Translations under genes and position numbers: made by a program
Notes under the pieces: generated by a model
What the model saw: the letters and a program-made list of their open reading frames with translations, nothing else
What the model was told of the DNA's origin: nothing
Database searches by the model: none
Part shown: one piece after another, positions 7,881 through 15,477 of the stretch
Layout: every line of letters begins with the position of its first letter
Numbering within the stretch: position 1 is the first letter of the stretch
Assembly: GCF_009363655.1 (NCBI RefSeq)
Contig: NZ_CP045393.1
Span: forward strand, 3,596,001 to 3,660,000
Direction of reading: 5' to 3'
Source of the DNA: Roseovarius sp. THAF27
Lineage (GTDB): Bacteria; Pseudomonadota; Alphaproteobacteria; Rhodobacterales; Rhodobacteraceae
Length of the DNA: 64,000 nt

Positions 7881-7991
7881 GGTGCCGCGTCATCCTTGGA
7901 CGTGATCCGAGGATCTCCCGCCCCTTGCGGTACGCTTGCCCCCTATCGCCTCCGGTCATATGATTTGACCAATTCAATCCCGAGGCGCCTC

Positions 7992-8759
7992 ATGCCGTTC
8001 CAGAAAGTCACGCCCGAAAAACTCTCGCTCGCGGTCACCCGCCAGATCGAGAAGCTGATCCTGCGCGGCATCCTGCGCCCCGGCGAACGCCTGCCCTCGG
8101 AACGCGAGCTTGCCGACCGCTTCGGCGTCTCCCGTCCGTCCCTGCGCGAGGCCGTGGCCGAGCTTCAGCAGAAAGGCCTGCTGACCACACGCGCCGGCGC
8201 CGGCATCTTCGTGGCCGACGTGCTGGGCAGCGCATTCTCTCCCGCCCTCATCGAGCTTTTCGCCAGCGATGACGAGGCGGTCTTCGACGTCATCGCCTTC
8301 CGCCGCGACATGGAAGGCCTCGCCGCCGAACGCGCCGCCCGGCTCGCCTCCGACACCGACCTCGAGGTCATCGCCGCCACTTTCGCCCGCATGGAACAGG
8401 CCAAGGGCCGCGCCAATCCCGAACGCGAGGCGCGGCTCGATGCCGAGTTCCACATGGCCATACTGGAGGCCAGCCACAACGTGGTGATGCTGCACATGAT
8501 GCGCTCGATGTTCCAGCTGATGCAGGACGGCGTGTTCTACAACCGCAAGGTCATTTTCAACCAGTCCACCAGGCGCTCCAGCCTGCTGGACCAGCACCGT
8601 GCCATCCGCGACGCGATCCTTGCCCGCGATCCCAAAGCGGCCCGCGCGGCGGTCGAGACACATCTCGATTTCGTCGAACGGGCGCTGACCGACCAGCGCA
8701 AGGCCGAGGCCCACGAACACATCGCCCGCCAGCGCCTGGAACACGAGAACCGCCGGTGA
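7992..8759 (+). CDS. FadR-subfamily GntR transcriptional regulator
   Basis: The 255-residue product has an N-terminal winged-helix GntR domain (about residues 8-75; PGERLPSERELADRFGVSRP is diagnostic) and a C-terminal all-helical FCD ligand domain (about 85-235). The FCD domain carries the Asp/His residues that usually bind a metal and a carboxylate effector (DAEFHMAI, LLDQHRAI, VETHLDF). Such regulators often control catabolism of organic acids. The reading frame is open back to 7896, but the ATG at 7992 begins the homologous part. It lies directly upstream of preT-preA, in the same direction and about 200 bases away. It may add control by a pathway product or co-metabolite to that of the RutR-like regulator. 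Confidence 0.92.
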   Translation: MPFQKVTPEKLSLAVTRQIEKLILRGILRPGERLPSERELADRFGVSRPSLREAVAELQQKGLLTTRAGAGIFVADVLGSAFSPALIELFASDDEAVFDVIAFRRDMEGLAAERAARLASDTDLEVIAATFARMEQAKGRANPEREARLDAEFHMAILEASHNVVMLHMMRSMFQLMQDGVFYNRKVIFNQSTRRSSLLDQHRAIRDAILARDPKAARAAVETHLDFVERALTDQRKAEAHEHIARQRLEHENRR

Positions 8760-8775
8760 ACCCTTCCCGAACATC

Positions 8776-8817
8776 GTAGGGTGGGTGGTTCTGCGCAATG
8801 CGCAGGTTCACCCACCG
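8776..8817. repeat. dispersed inverted-repeat element, copy 1
   Basis: It begins GTAGGGTGGGTG and closes with the mirror CACCCACC, with an inner hairpin (CTGCGC and GCGCAG) in the loop. The same GTAGGGTGGG head with a CCCACC tail is found at 24651 and 40602, always between genes. It behaves as a REP-like element or a Rho-independent attenuator without a U-tract. Confidence 0.6.
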
Positions 8818-8893
8818 CTGCGCCGGGCGCCAAGCACATCAGGGCCTGTCGCGCCCTGCCGAGCGCCCTTTCATCCGTCTTCACAAACCGCCT

Positions 8894-8934
8894 AAATTTT
8901 ACCAATTGATAAAATTTTGAACTGTGCAATACTT
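8894..8934 (+). promoter_or_regulatory. RutR-type operator over the candidate preT promoter
   Basis: A near-perfect palindrome occupies 8894-8917: the half-site AAATTTTACCA, two bases AT, then the mirror TGATAAAATTT with one mismatch. The core ACCA-NN-TGRT is that of the RutR consensus. A candidate -35 element TTGATA (8906-8911) overlaps the right half, and a -10-like AATACT lies at 8928-8933. The preT start codon is 32 bases further on. A second copy of the palindrome lies before pydC. Binding by the adjacent FadR-type regulator is the alternative. Confidence 0.6.
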
Positions 8935-8965
8935 TCTCCAAAGCGTACAGCCACTGGAGCCCTCC

Positions 8966-10288
8966 ATGAGCCATTCCGCCCTGACCCCCGGCATCACCTC
9001 CGGCCGCCTGTCAGAGGACGACCTCGCCCGCAATTTCTCCGATCTGCATCCACCGCTTGACCCGCACGAGGCGCTGGTGGCCGCCGATCGTTGCTATTTC
9101 TGCCACGACGCGCCCTGCATTACGGCCTGTCCCACCGATATCGACATCCCGCTCTTCATCCGCCAGATCGCCACCGGCACGCCCGAGGCCGCCGCGAAGA
9201 CGATCCTGAGCCAGAACATCCTCGGCGGCATGTGCGCCCGCGTCTGCCCGACCGAGACGCTCTGCGAACAGGCCTGCGTGCGCGAAGCCGCCGAGGGCAA
9301 GCCAGTCCTAATCGGGCAACTCCAACGCTACGCCACCGACACCCTTCAGGCCGCGGGCACGCATCCCTTCGCCCGCGCGCCCGAGACGGGCAAGTCGGTC
9401 GCCGTGGTGGGCGCGGGACCGGCTGGTCTGGCCTGCGCCCATCGTCTGGCGATGCACGGCCATGCCGTCACGCTCTATGACGCCCGGCCCAAGCCCGGTG
9501 GACTCAACGAATACGGCATCGCCGCCTACAAGACGGCCGACGGTTTTGCCGAGCGCGAGGTCGACTGGCTGATGCAGATCGGCGGCATCACCCTTGAAAA
9601 CGGCAAGGCCCTCGGCCCCGACCTTTCCCTCGACACCCTGCGCGATCAGTTCGACGCGGTCTTCCTCGGCATCGGCCTGGGCAACGTCAACGCGCTCGGC
9701 CTCGACGGCGAGGACAAGACCGGCGTGCTCGACGCGGTCGATTTCATCTCCGATCTGCGCCAGGCCAGCGACCTGCGCGACCTTCAGGTGGGCCGCGACG
9801 TGGTGGTGATCGGCGGCGGCATGACCGCCATCGACGCCGCCGTGCAGGCTAAACTGCTGGGCGCGCTCAACGTCACGCTGGTCTATCGCCGTGGCCGCGA
9901 CCGCATGAACGCCAGCGTCTTCGAGCAGGACCTCGCCGCCTCCAAGGGCGTGCGCATCATCACGAACGCCACGCCCCGCGCCCTCCACGGCAACGGCACC
10001 GTCCGCGAGATCGAGTTCGACTATACCGACGACGCCCTCACCCCCACGGGCGAAACCGTCCGCATCCCCGCCGACCAGGTGTTTAAGGCCATCGGTCAGG
10101 CGCTCGCCGGCGACGCCCTGCCCGATCTCGACGGCCGCAAGATCGCCGTCACCGGCCCGGGCCGCACCTCGGTCGCCGGCGTCTGGGCCGGAGGCGACTG
10201 CGCCGCGGGCGGCGACGACCTGACCGTGACGGCGGTGGCCCAAGGCCGCGACGCCGCCGAAGACATCCACGCGACCCTCAGCGCCTGA
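8966..10288 (+). CDS. preT: NAD-dependent dihydropyrimidine dehydrogenase, electron-transfer subunit PreT
   Basis: PreT passes electrons between NAD(P)H and the catalytic subunit PreA, which reduces uracil and thymine to the 5,6-dihydro compounds. The 440-residue product shows the GltD-like plan. Two N-terminal iron-sulfur binding stretches (C43, C46, C51, C55 and C90, C94, C100, C104) are followed by an FAD-binding motif GAGPAGLACA at 149-158 and an NAD(P)-binding motif GGGMTAID at 283-290. An in-frame ATG at 8924 lies in the promoter region, so I use the ATG at 8966, where homology begins. The gene is followed by preA after 11 bases. A palindromic operator lies on its promoter. Confidence 0.95.
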   Translation: MSHSALTPGITSGRLSEDDLARNFSDLHPPLDPHEALVAADRCYFCHDAPCITACPTDIDIPLFIRQIATGTPEAAAKTILSQNILGGMCARVCPTETLCEQACVREAAEGKPVLIGQLQRYATDTLQAAGTHPFARAPETGKSVAVVGAGPAGLACAHRLAMHGHAVTLYDARPKPGGLNEYGIAAYKTADGFAEREVDWLMQIGGITLENGKALGPDLSLDTLRDQFDAVFLGIGLGNVNALGLDGEDKTGVLDAVDFISDLRQASDLRDLQVGRDVVVIGGGMTAIDAAVQAKLLGALNVTLVYRRGRDRMNASVFEQDLAASKGVRIITNATPRALHGNGTVREIEFDYTDDALTPTGETVRIPADQVFKAIGQALAGDALPDLDGRKIAVTGPGRTSVAGVWAGGDCAAGGDDLTVTAVAQGRDAAEDIHATLSA

Positions 10289-10299
10289 AGGAGCGAGAC

Positions 10300-11604
10300 A
10301 TGGCTGACCTGACCACGAACTTCATCGGCATCACCTCGCCCAACCCCTTCTGGCTGGCCTCCGCCCCGCCCACGGACAAGGAATACAACGTCCGCCGCGC
10401 CTTCGAGGCCGGCTGGGGCGGCGTGGTCTGGAAGACCCTGGGCGAAGAAGGCCCGCCCGTGGTCAACGTCAACGGACCGCGCTATGGCGCGATCTGGGGC
10501 GCCGACCGCCGCCTGCTGGGGCTGAACAACATCGAACTGATCACCGACCGGCCTTTGCAAACCAATCTCGACGAGATGACGCGGGTCAAGAAAGACTACC
10601 CTGACCGCGCGCTCATCGCGTCCCTGATGGTGCCCGTGGACGAGGACAGCTGGAAATCCATCCTCGACCGCGTTCTGGAAACCGGCTGCGACGGGGTCGA
10701 ACTGAACTTCGGCTGTCCCCACGGCATGTCCGAACGCGGCATGGGCTCCGCTGTGGGCCAGGTGCCGGAATATGTGGGCCAGGTCACCGAATGGTGCAAG
10801 AAACACTCCGATCTGCCCGTCATCGTCAAGCTCACGCCCAACATCACCGACGTCCGCAAACCCGCCCAGGCGGCCAGGGACGGTGGCGCCGACGCGGTCT
10901 CGCTGATCAACACGATCAACTCGATCACCTCCGTCAACCTCGACAGCTTCGCCCCCGAACCCACCATCGACGGCAAGGGCGCCCATGGCGGCTATTGCGG
11001 CCCCGCGGTGAAACCCATCGCCCTCAACATGGTGGCCGAGATCGCCCGCACGCCCTCGCTCGCCGGTCTGCCCATTTCAGGCATCGGCGGGATCACCACC
11101 TGGCGCGACGCGGCCGAATTCATGTCGCTGGGGGCCGGCAATGTGCAGGTCTGCACGGCGGCCATGACCTATGGCTTCAAGATCGTGCAGGAGATGATCT
11201 CCGGCCTGTCGCAGTTCATGGACGAGAAGGGCTTCACCTCGACCGATCAGCTTGTCGGCCGCGCCGTGCCGAACCTTTCGGACTGGCAGCACCTCAACCT
11301 CAACTACGTCACCAAGGCCCGGATCGACCAGGACCTCTGCATCAAGTGCGGCCGCTGCTATGCCGCCTGCGAGGACACCTCGCACCAGGCCATCTCGATA
11401 TCCCCGGACCGCACGTTCGAGGTGATCGACGCCGAATGCGTCGCCTGCAACCTCTGCGTCAATGTCTGCCCGGTCGAGAACTGCATCACGATGGAAGAGC
11501 TGGCCCCCGGCACGACCGATCCCCGGACCGGCAAGACGGTGCAGAACGACTACGCCAACTGGACCACCCACCCAAACAACCCGGGAACCTGCGCCGCAGA
11601 ATAA
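10300..11604 (+). CDS. preA: NAD-dependent dihydropyrimidine dehydrogenase, catalytic subunit PreA
   Basis: PreA carries out the first step of reductive pyrimidine breakdown, reduction of uracil or thymine, on an FMN-bearing TIM barrel. The barrel fills residues 1-325; the substrate loop reads NFGCPHGMSERGMGSAVGQ (136-154). Position 152 is Val where the mammalian enzyme has its general-acid Cys; as far as I recall, E. coli PreA also has Val there. Two ferredoxin-type [4Fe-4S] clusters follow at the C-terminus (C347, C350, C353, C357 and C380, C383, C386, C390). The 434-residue length is normal. AAGGAGCG precedes the ATG. Two large palindromes lie immediately after the stop. Confidence 0.96.
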   Translation: MADLTTNFIGITSPNPFWLASAPPTDKEYNVRRAFEAGWGGVVWKTLGEEGPPVVNVNGPRYGAIWGADRRLLGLNNIELITDRPLQTNLDEMTRVKKDYPDRALIASLMVPVDEDSWKSILDRVLETGCDGVELNFGCPHGMSERGMGSAVGQVPEYVGQVTEWCKKHSDLPVIVKLTPNITDVRKPAQAARDGGADAVSLINTINSITSVNLDSFAPEPTIDGKGAHGGYCGPAVKPIALNMVAEIARTPSLAGLPISGIGGITTWRDAAEFMSLGAGNVQVCTAAMTYGFKIVQEMISGLSQFMDEKGFTSTDQLVGRAVPNLSDWQHLNLNYVTKARIDQDLCIKCGRCYAACEDTSHQAISISPDRTFEVIDAECVACNLCVNVCPVENCITMEELAPGTTDPRTGKTVQNDYANWTTHPNNPGTCAAE

Positions 11605-11610
11605 CCACCC

Positions 11611-11634
11611 CAGATTCTTCGTACGAAGAATCTG
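11611..11634. repeat. 24-base perfect palindrome with TTCGTACGAA core
   Basis: A gapless palindrome centred on TTCGTACGAA starts six bases after the preA stop. No T-run follows. Because a gapless palindrome makes a tight cruciform or hairpin, it could act as a terminator or a protein-binding site. A larger palindrome with the same core follows one base later. Confidence 0.8.
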
Positions 11635-11635
11635 A

Positions 11636-11669
11636 ACCCCCAGAAAATTCGTACGAATTTTCTGGGGGT
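11636..11669. repeat. 34-base perfect palindrome with TTCGTACGAA core
   Basis: This is a second gapless palindrome, flanked by CCCCC and GGGGG, with the same ten-base centre as its neighbour but different arms. The two lie between preA and the convergent mini-gene that ends at 11683, so a bidirectional transcription stop is plausible. Confidence 0.8.
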
Positions 11670-11682
11670 CACCCGCACGGAA

Positions 11683-11913
11683 TCAAAACACGATCCGGAT
11701 GGGCCCCGCATGGCAAACGACGATCATCTGGTCGCCGGTTTCAATCAGGTGAAACCCCCGCCTGCGCACTTCGCGCTCGAACGCGTCGCGGCCGACCTCG
11801 CGCTCCACCCACCGACGCGAGCGGCGCACGACAGCACCCTTGCGCGCGGACTGGCTCGAGAAAAGTTGCGCCACCCAGGGCGCGGCGGGAACGGGACGAA
11901 TGATCTGCGTCAT
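11683..11913 (-). CDS. phosphoribosylanthranilate-isomerase-like mini-protein
   Basis: The 76-residue product is very basic (KGAVVRRSRRWVEREVGR) with a beta-like C-terminus (FHLIETGDQMIVVCHAGPIR). Short proteins of this type recur in Rhodobacteraceae and are often labelled N-(5'-phosphoribosyl)anthranilate isomerase. At this length it cannot be a TIM-barrel enzyme, so that label should not be taken as function. A role in nucleic-acid or membrane binding would suit the charge, but nothing is established. It is convergent to preA across the two palindromes. Confidence 0.7.
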   Translation of the reverse strand: MTQIIRPVPAAPWVAQLFSSQSARKGAVVRRSRRWVEREVGRDAFEREVRRRGFHLIETGDQMIVVCHAGPIRIVF

Positions 11914-12116
11914 GCCGCGACCCTGCCGCCATCCTGGTAAAAATCAGGTTAAGGCTTCTGCGCCCGCAGGCACCGCAGCGCCCCACGCTTCCCCGGGCCA
12001 TCCGAAGCGTTGCGCCTGTGGCCGGCGGCATCGGCCAAATGCGAAACGCGTGCACCGACCGAATGGTGCGTGGCATCTCACGGGTCAGCCGCGATTCGGG
12101 CGTGTCGGATAACGCA

Positions 12117-12584
12117 TCAATCCCCGGCTTTGACGGCAGAAGGTTCTGCCCCGTTCGACGCGTCCTCGCCACCCATCTCGATCTTCAGAACCGCGATCAT
12201 CTCGCGCAGGTCGGTGATGTCGCGCGCCGCGCGCGACTGCTCCAGCCGCGTGCTGGCCCGCAGCAGGTCCTGCTGCCGTCCGACCAGTTCATACTGCGCC
12301 GCGACCAGTTGATCGCGCGGCGTCTCTTGGCTCTTGATCCGCGCGTCGAGCACGCTTTCGCCCGACGCCCTGGCCGGCAATCGCGATATCGCATCCCGCC
12401 CGGGCCGCAGGCTTGCCTCCGCGCGCGGTCCGTCGCCGCCCGTGGCATTGTCGGAATTGTTGCCGCTCGCACTGCTTTCCGCCGACCCCGAGGCGCTCTT
12501 GACGGCGAGTTTCTGAAGGTTCTGCCCGGCGCCGGTCGGCACCGAGGGCAGGACGGTCACAGGGGCTGGTCCTGTGATGTTCAT
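12117..12584 (-). CDS. hypothetical protein with C-terminal coiled-coil helix
   Basis: The 155-residue product has a Ser/Gly/Ala-rich, probably disordered first half (residues 20-75) and a helical second half (about 80-140; ARIKSQETPRDQLVAAQYEL and onwards). There is no signal peptide and no membrane segment. I do not recognise a family. The ATG at 12584 is chosen because homology-like composition starts there; the frame stays open upstream through the intergenic region and into rutR without a reason to use it. About 130 bases separate it from rutR, transcribed in the same direction. The region 11914-12116 downstream holds nothing I can name. Confidence 0.6.
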   Translation of the reverse strand: MNITGPAPVTVLPSVPTGAGQNLQKLAVKSASGSAESSASGNNSDNATGGDGPRAEASLRPGRDAISRLPARASGESVLDARIKSQETPRDQLVAAQYELVGRQQDLLRASTRLEQSRAARDITDLREMIAVLKIEMGGEDASNGAEPSAVKAGD

Positions 12585-12715
12585 GTGTCCACTCCAAACA
12601 CGAGGGATCGCTAGATCCGGCACCCGCACCCAAAGATCAACATACCATGGCGCGGTGGTCTCCCGCGACGGGAATCTAGACAGCATTTTAGGCGTATCGC
12701 GCCCCCGTGCGGGCG

Positions 12716-13354
12716 CTACACCGCCAGCATCCGGCGATAGAGCGCATCCAGGAACACGGACGCCTCGCCGTGAACGTCCCGGCCCTCCAACAGCGCCTGC
12801 ACCTGCGCGTCGAAATCCGCATAGTGCTGCGTCGTGGCCCAGATCGAAAAGATCAGGTGCCGCCCGTCGACCGGTTTCAGCCGCCCCGCCGCGCCCCAGG
12901 ATTCGATCAGCGCCGCGGTCTTGTCCACCAGCGGCTTGAGATCCGACACCAGCCCGGGCCCGATCATCGGCGCGCCTTGCAGGATCTCGTTGGCAAACAG
13001 CCGGCTCTCGCGCGGCAGCGCCCGGCTCATCTCCAGCTTGCGATGCACATAGCGCAGGATCTCCGCCAGCGGTTCGCCGGCGGGATCGATGGCGCGCATC
13101 GGATCCAGCCACGTGTCCATCAACCCGTTCAGCAGCGTGACATGGATCTCTTCCTTGCCGGCAAAATAATAAAGAATGTTGGGCTTGGACAACCCCGACG
13201 CCTCGGCGATCTGGTCCAGCGTCGCCCCCCGGAACCCGTGCATCGAAAACACGTCCAGCGCCGCGTCCAGGATACGCTTGCGGTTACGCAACTGTATCCG
13301 GCTCGGCTTGGCCCCGCCCTCGGGCGTCCTCCCGTCTTCCATCGCGCCTCTCAC
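12716..13354 (-). CDS. rutR: RutR-like TetR-family regulator of pyrimidine catabolism
   Basis: RutR senses uracil or thymine and releases its DNA site when they bind. The 212-residue product has a TetR helix-turn-helix at about 25-70 (TLDQIAEASGLSKPNILYYF) and the YcdC-type C-terminal domain. Segments such as NEILQGAPMIGPGLVSDLK and HLIFSIWATTQHYADF run closely parallel to E. coli RutR as I remember it. It is divergent from pydC, with a perfect ACCA-NN-TGGT palindrome between them, the same core as the E. coli RutR box. It therefore probably controls pydC, itself and, through the copy at 8894, preT-preA. The start could also be the Met four codons later. Confidence 0.85.
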   Translation of the reverse strand: MRGAMEDGRTPEGGAKPSRIQLRNRKRILDAALDVFSMHGFRGATLDQIAEASGLSKPNILYYFAGKEEIHVTLLNGLMDTWLDPMRAIDPAGEPLAEILRYVHRKLEMSRALPRESRLFANEILQGAPMIGPGLVSDLKPLVDKTAALIESWGAAGRLKPVDGRHLIFSIWATTQHYADFDAQVQALLEGRDVHGEASVFLDALYRRMLAV

Positions 13355-13415
13355 ATTTCCCTGCCCGAAGATCTAGCACCGCCCGGCCCGAATTGGCCAG
13401 CGACGGGTGCAATGC

Positions 13416-13464
13416 TTGACATGCCCGCCCCGCTTCGCAATCGTGCTTTTACCATTTGGTAAAA
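13416..13464 (+). promoter_or_regulatory. candidate pydC promoter with RutR-type operator
   Basis: TTGACA (13416-13421), a 17-base spacer and AATCGT (13439-13444) make a plausible promoter towards pydC. Directly after it, over the expected transcription start, lies a perfect palindrome at 13447-13464: TTTTACCA, TT, TGGTAAAA. The core equals the RutR box (ACCA-NN-TGGT) and is shared with the site before preT. The position suits repression by blocking RNA polymerase. Confidence 0.65.
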
Positions 13465-13534
13465 AAGTGGCAACCGGGATGGCAGCCAGTATCGCGTCCA
13501 CCCGTGCTATGATACGACAGACAGGGGGACAGCG

Positions 13535-14785
13535 ATGACCGCACCGAGCCAAAATCTCAAGACCGACGGCGACCGGCTCTGGGACAGCCTGATGGAGATG
13601 GCCAGGATCGGCCCCGGCGTCGCCGGCGGCAACAGCCGCCAGACCCTGACCGACGAGGATGCCGAGGGCCGCGCGCTCTTTCAGTCCTGGTGCGAGGCGG
13701 CGGGCATGACCATGGGCCTCGACACCATGGGCAACATGTTCGCCCGGCGCGACGGCACCGACCCCGACGCGCTCCCCGTTTACGTCGGCTCCCACCTCGA
13801 CACCCAGCCCACGGGCGGCAAGTATGACGGTGTTCTCGGCGTGCTGGGCGGGCTGGAAATCATCCGCACCCTCAACGACCTCGGCATCAAGACCAAGCAC
13901 CCCATCGTGGTCACCAACTGGACCAACGAGGAAGGCACGCGCTACGCCCCCGCCATGCTTGCATCCGGCGTCTTCGCCGGCGTGCACGATCAGCAATGGG
14001 CCTATGACCGCGTCGATGCCGACGGCAAGACATTCGGCGACGAGCTCGACCGCATCGGCTGGAAGGGCGACGAGCCGGTGGGCAACCGCAAGATGCACGC
14101 CTTCTTCGAGCTGCATATCGAACAGGGCCCGATATTGGAGGCCGAAGGCAAGGATATCGGCGTCGTCACCCACGGGCAGGGGCTCAACTGGACGCAGGTC
14201 ACCATCACCGGCAAGGACAGCCACACCGGCTCCACTCCGATGCCGATGCGCAAGAATTCCGGCCTCGGCATGGCCCGCGTGCTTGAAAAGGTCGAGGAGA
14301 TCGCCCTGTCCCACGCCCCCCATGCCGTCGGGGCCGCCGGGCATATCGACATCTACCCCAACTCGCGCAACGTGATCCCGGGCAAGGCCGTCTTCACGGT
14401 CGATTTCCGGTCGCCCGACAAGGCGGTGATCGAGGACATGGTCTCAAGGATGAAAGCCGCCGCAACGGAGATCTGCGACGACATGGGGCTGGAGGTGGCG
14501 TTCGAAGTCGCCGGCGGCTTCGACCCGGTGGAGTTCGACGAGGGCTGCGTCACCGCCGTGCGCAACGCGGCAGAGCGTCTTGGCTATTCGCACATGAACA
14601 TCGTCTCGGGTGCCGGCCACGACGCCTGCTGGATCAACCGCGTCGCCCCCACCGCCATGGTCATGTGCCCCTGCGTCGACGGGTTGTCGCATAACGAGGC
14701 CGAGGAGATCTCCAAGGACTGGGCCACCGCAGGCACGGACGTCCTGATGCACGCGGTGGTGGAGACGGCGGAGATTGTGGAGTGA
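13535..14785 (+). CDS. pydC: Zn-dependent N-carbamoyl-beta-alanine amidohydrolase (beta-ureidopropionase type)
   Basis: This is an M20-family hydrolase of the hydantoinase/carbamoylase group. In this setting it should perform the last step, hydrolysis of N-carbamoyl-beta-alanine (or the methyl form from thymine) to the beta-amino acid, CO2 and ammonia. The metal ligands and catalytic residues are in place in the 416 residues: VGSHLDTQPTGGKYDG (H87, D89, D98), TNEEG (E132/E133), FELHIEQGP (H194) and DGLSHNEAEE (H386). AGHDA at 360-364 is the usual substrate loop. AGGGGG precedes the ATG. Its natural neighbour pydB follows, but a lower-GC island of about 700 bases now separates them. Confidence 0.93.
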   Translation: MTAPSQNLKTDGDRLWDSLMEMARIGPGVAGGNSRQTLTDEDAEGRALFQSWCEAAGMTMGLDTMGNMFARRDGTDPDALPVYVGSHLDTQPTGGKYDGVLGVLGGLEIIRTLNDLGIKTKHPIVVTNWTNEEGTRYAPAMLASGVFAGVHDQQWAYDRVDADGKTFGDELDRIGWKGDEPVGNRKMHAFFELHIEQGPILEAEGKDIGVVTHGQGLNWTQVTITGKDSHTGSTPMPMRKNSGLGMARVLEKVEEIALSHAPHAVGAAGHIDIYPNSRNVIPGKAVFTVDFRSPDKAVIEDMVSRMKAAATEICDDMGLEVAFEVAGGFDPVEFDEGCVTAVRNAAERLGYSHMNIVSGAGHDACWINRVAPTAMVMCPCVDGLSHNEAEEISKDWATAGTDVLMHAVVETAEIVE

Positions 14786-14800
14786 TTATTCGCACACGAG

Positions 14801-14962
14801 ATGGAGCAAGGACAGCGTATCCTGTTGCAGGAGCTGGCCGCGACCATCCAACATTCCGCTGTTTCCCTAGAGAGCGAGCACGAGACGGCGAAGGAAGAAG
14901 GCGCAATCAAGTCCAAGATGAAGTGCAATTTCGAACAGTTGAAGAAGCAGCTCAGTACTTGA
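14801..14962 (+). CDS. small helical protein of the pydC-pydB island (orfA)
   Basis: The 53-residue frame begins 15 bases after the pydC stop. It is strongly amphipathic and charged (EQGQRILLQELAATIQHSAV, then a Glu/Lys-rich stretch ending NFEQLKKQLST), as expected of a small helical or coiled-coil protein. The sequence is lower in GC than pydC. I do not recognise a family. The next small frame (orfB) starts within it, 40 bases before its stop. Such overlapping small pairs are common in toxin-antitoxin or phage-derived modules, but there is no further support for either. Confidence 0.5.
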   Translation: MEQGQRILLQELAATIQHSAVSLESEHETAKEEGAIKSKMKCNFEQLKKQLST

Positions 14963-15048
14963 TCGCTAATCCGGGTAGCGGAGTTCGGATGAATCCAAAC
15001 TCGGTAGTTATATACGATAACCTCGTCATCGATATAGACGCGGCTTAG
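14923..15048 (+). CDS. small protein of the pydC-pydB island (orfB)
   Basis: From a GTG at 14923 this frame gives 41 residues (VQFRTVEEAAQYLIANPGSG, then RMNPNSVVIYDNLVIDIDAA). The frame is open further upstream to 14782 but runs there through orfA in a composition that does not look coding. It carries the left copy of a 13-base direct repeat. The right copy, 135 bases on, lies in the same frame relative to orfC, so recombination between the repeats would fuse orfB to orfC in frame. No family is recognised; start and independence are uncertain. Confidence 0.4.
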   Translation: MQFRTVEEAAQYLIANPGSGVRMNPNSVVIYDNLVIDIDAA

Positions 15049-15125
15049 CAACCTCAAAAGAGGGAGATACTAATTGACTACCGAAGTTATCATTAAAGGC
15101 ACCGTCTGCATCGCGGAGTTCGGAT
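14978..15125. repeat. 13-base direct repeat flanking the pydB fossil
   Basis: GCGGAGTTCGGAT occurs at 14978-14990 and 15113-15125. The copies are 135 bases apart, a multiple of three. The stretch of similarity to pydB ends at the beginning of the right copy. The repeat therefore marks a recombination junction, left either by an insertion or by a duplication. Confidence 0.7.
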
Positions 15126-15163
15126 CTCACCTGTTTTACCAAGCCTCGGATGCATTGTTGTAA
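15074..15163 (+). pseudogene. diverged fossil of the pydB 5' end
   Basis: From a TTG with GAGGGAGA ahead of it, the first 15 codons read LTTEVIIKGTVCIAE. The real pydB start 400 bases downstream reads MTTKVIKNGTVCTAD. By eye about 35 of the first 45 bases agree, including 12 in a row (GGCACCGTCTGC). After codon 15 the similarity stops at a 13-base repeat; the frame runs on for 14 unrelated codons to a TAA whose last base is the A of the orfC ATG. The divergence shows that it did not arise by a recent local duplication; it was probably imported from another strain or is old. Confidence 0.75.
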
Positions 15164-15477
15164 TGCCTCACATTGGTCAAGAACCCATCTACAGGCTCAC
15201 CAAGGTCGGAAGAACTTATGAGGCGAAGACAATCCATCGTTCGCTCAAATATCGTTCTCCGAACGGGGAACCTGTAGTTCGTTACAACAAAGGATGGCAG
15301 CCTTTGCACGACGCCAATAAGCTGGCGAAATTCATTACAGTAAAGATGAAGCGAAAAGGATCGGCCTTTATGTTCGACGGCCAAGCTTATCCTAAAGGAT
15401 TCAAAGTTAGGCCTTTTGTAAAAGATTGGGAAAGTTCGATCGGGCGATACCAAACCTTTGGAAAGGAAGGAAGCTAG
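15163..15477 (+). CDS. unknown protein inserted directly before pydB (orfC)
   Basis: The 104-residue product is basic and probably beta-rich (EPIYRLTKVGRTYEAKTIHR, then LKYRSPNGEPVVRYNKGWQP). It has no signal peptide or membrane span, and I do not recognise a family. Base composition is clearly unlike its neighbours: two sampled 60-base lines (15181 and 15301) are 50 and 43 percent GC, against 68 percent in a line of pydB. The ATG shares its A with the stop of the pydB fossil. The gene ends three bases before the pydB ATG, with GGAAGGAAG near its end serving as the pydB ribosome-binding site. It therefore replaced whatever preceded pydB without breaking expression. Confidence 0.65.
   Translation: MPHIGQEPIYRLTKVGRTYEAKTIHRSLKYRSPNGEPVVRYNKGWQPLHDANKLAKFITVKMKRKGSAFMFDGQAYPKGFKVRPFVKDWESSIGRYQTFGKEGS

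Noticed and set aside
7964..7979. TTTGACCAATTCAATC before the FadR-type gene as a possible operator
   Set aside because: It has only a left half resembling the RutR box, and the right half does not mirror it; it does not match a FadR consensus either.
11683..11913. Calling the 76-residue gene a phosphoribosylanthranilate isomerase
   Set aside because: It is far too short for the TIM barrel and lacks the active-site residues; only the customary label was noted.
15134..15141. TTTTACCA half-site in the island before pydB
   Set aside because: Only one half of the RutR-type palindrome is present and it lies in the fossil frame; I treat it as chance.
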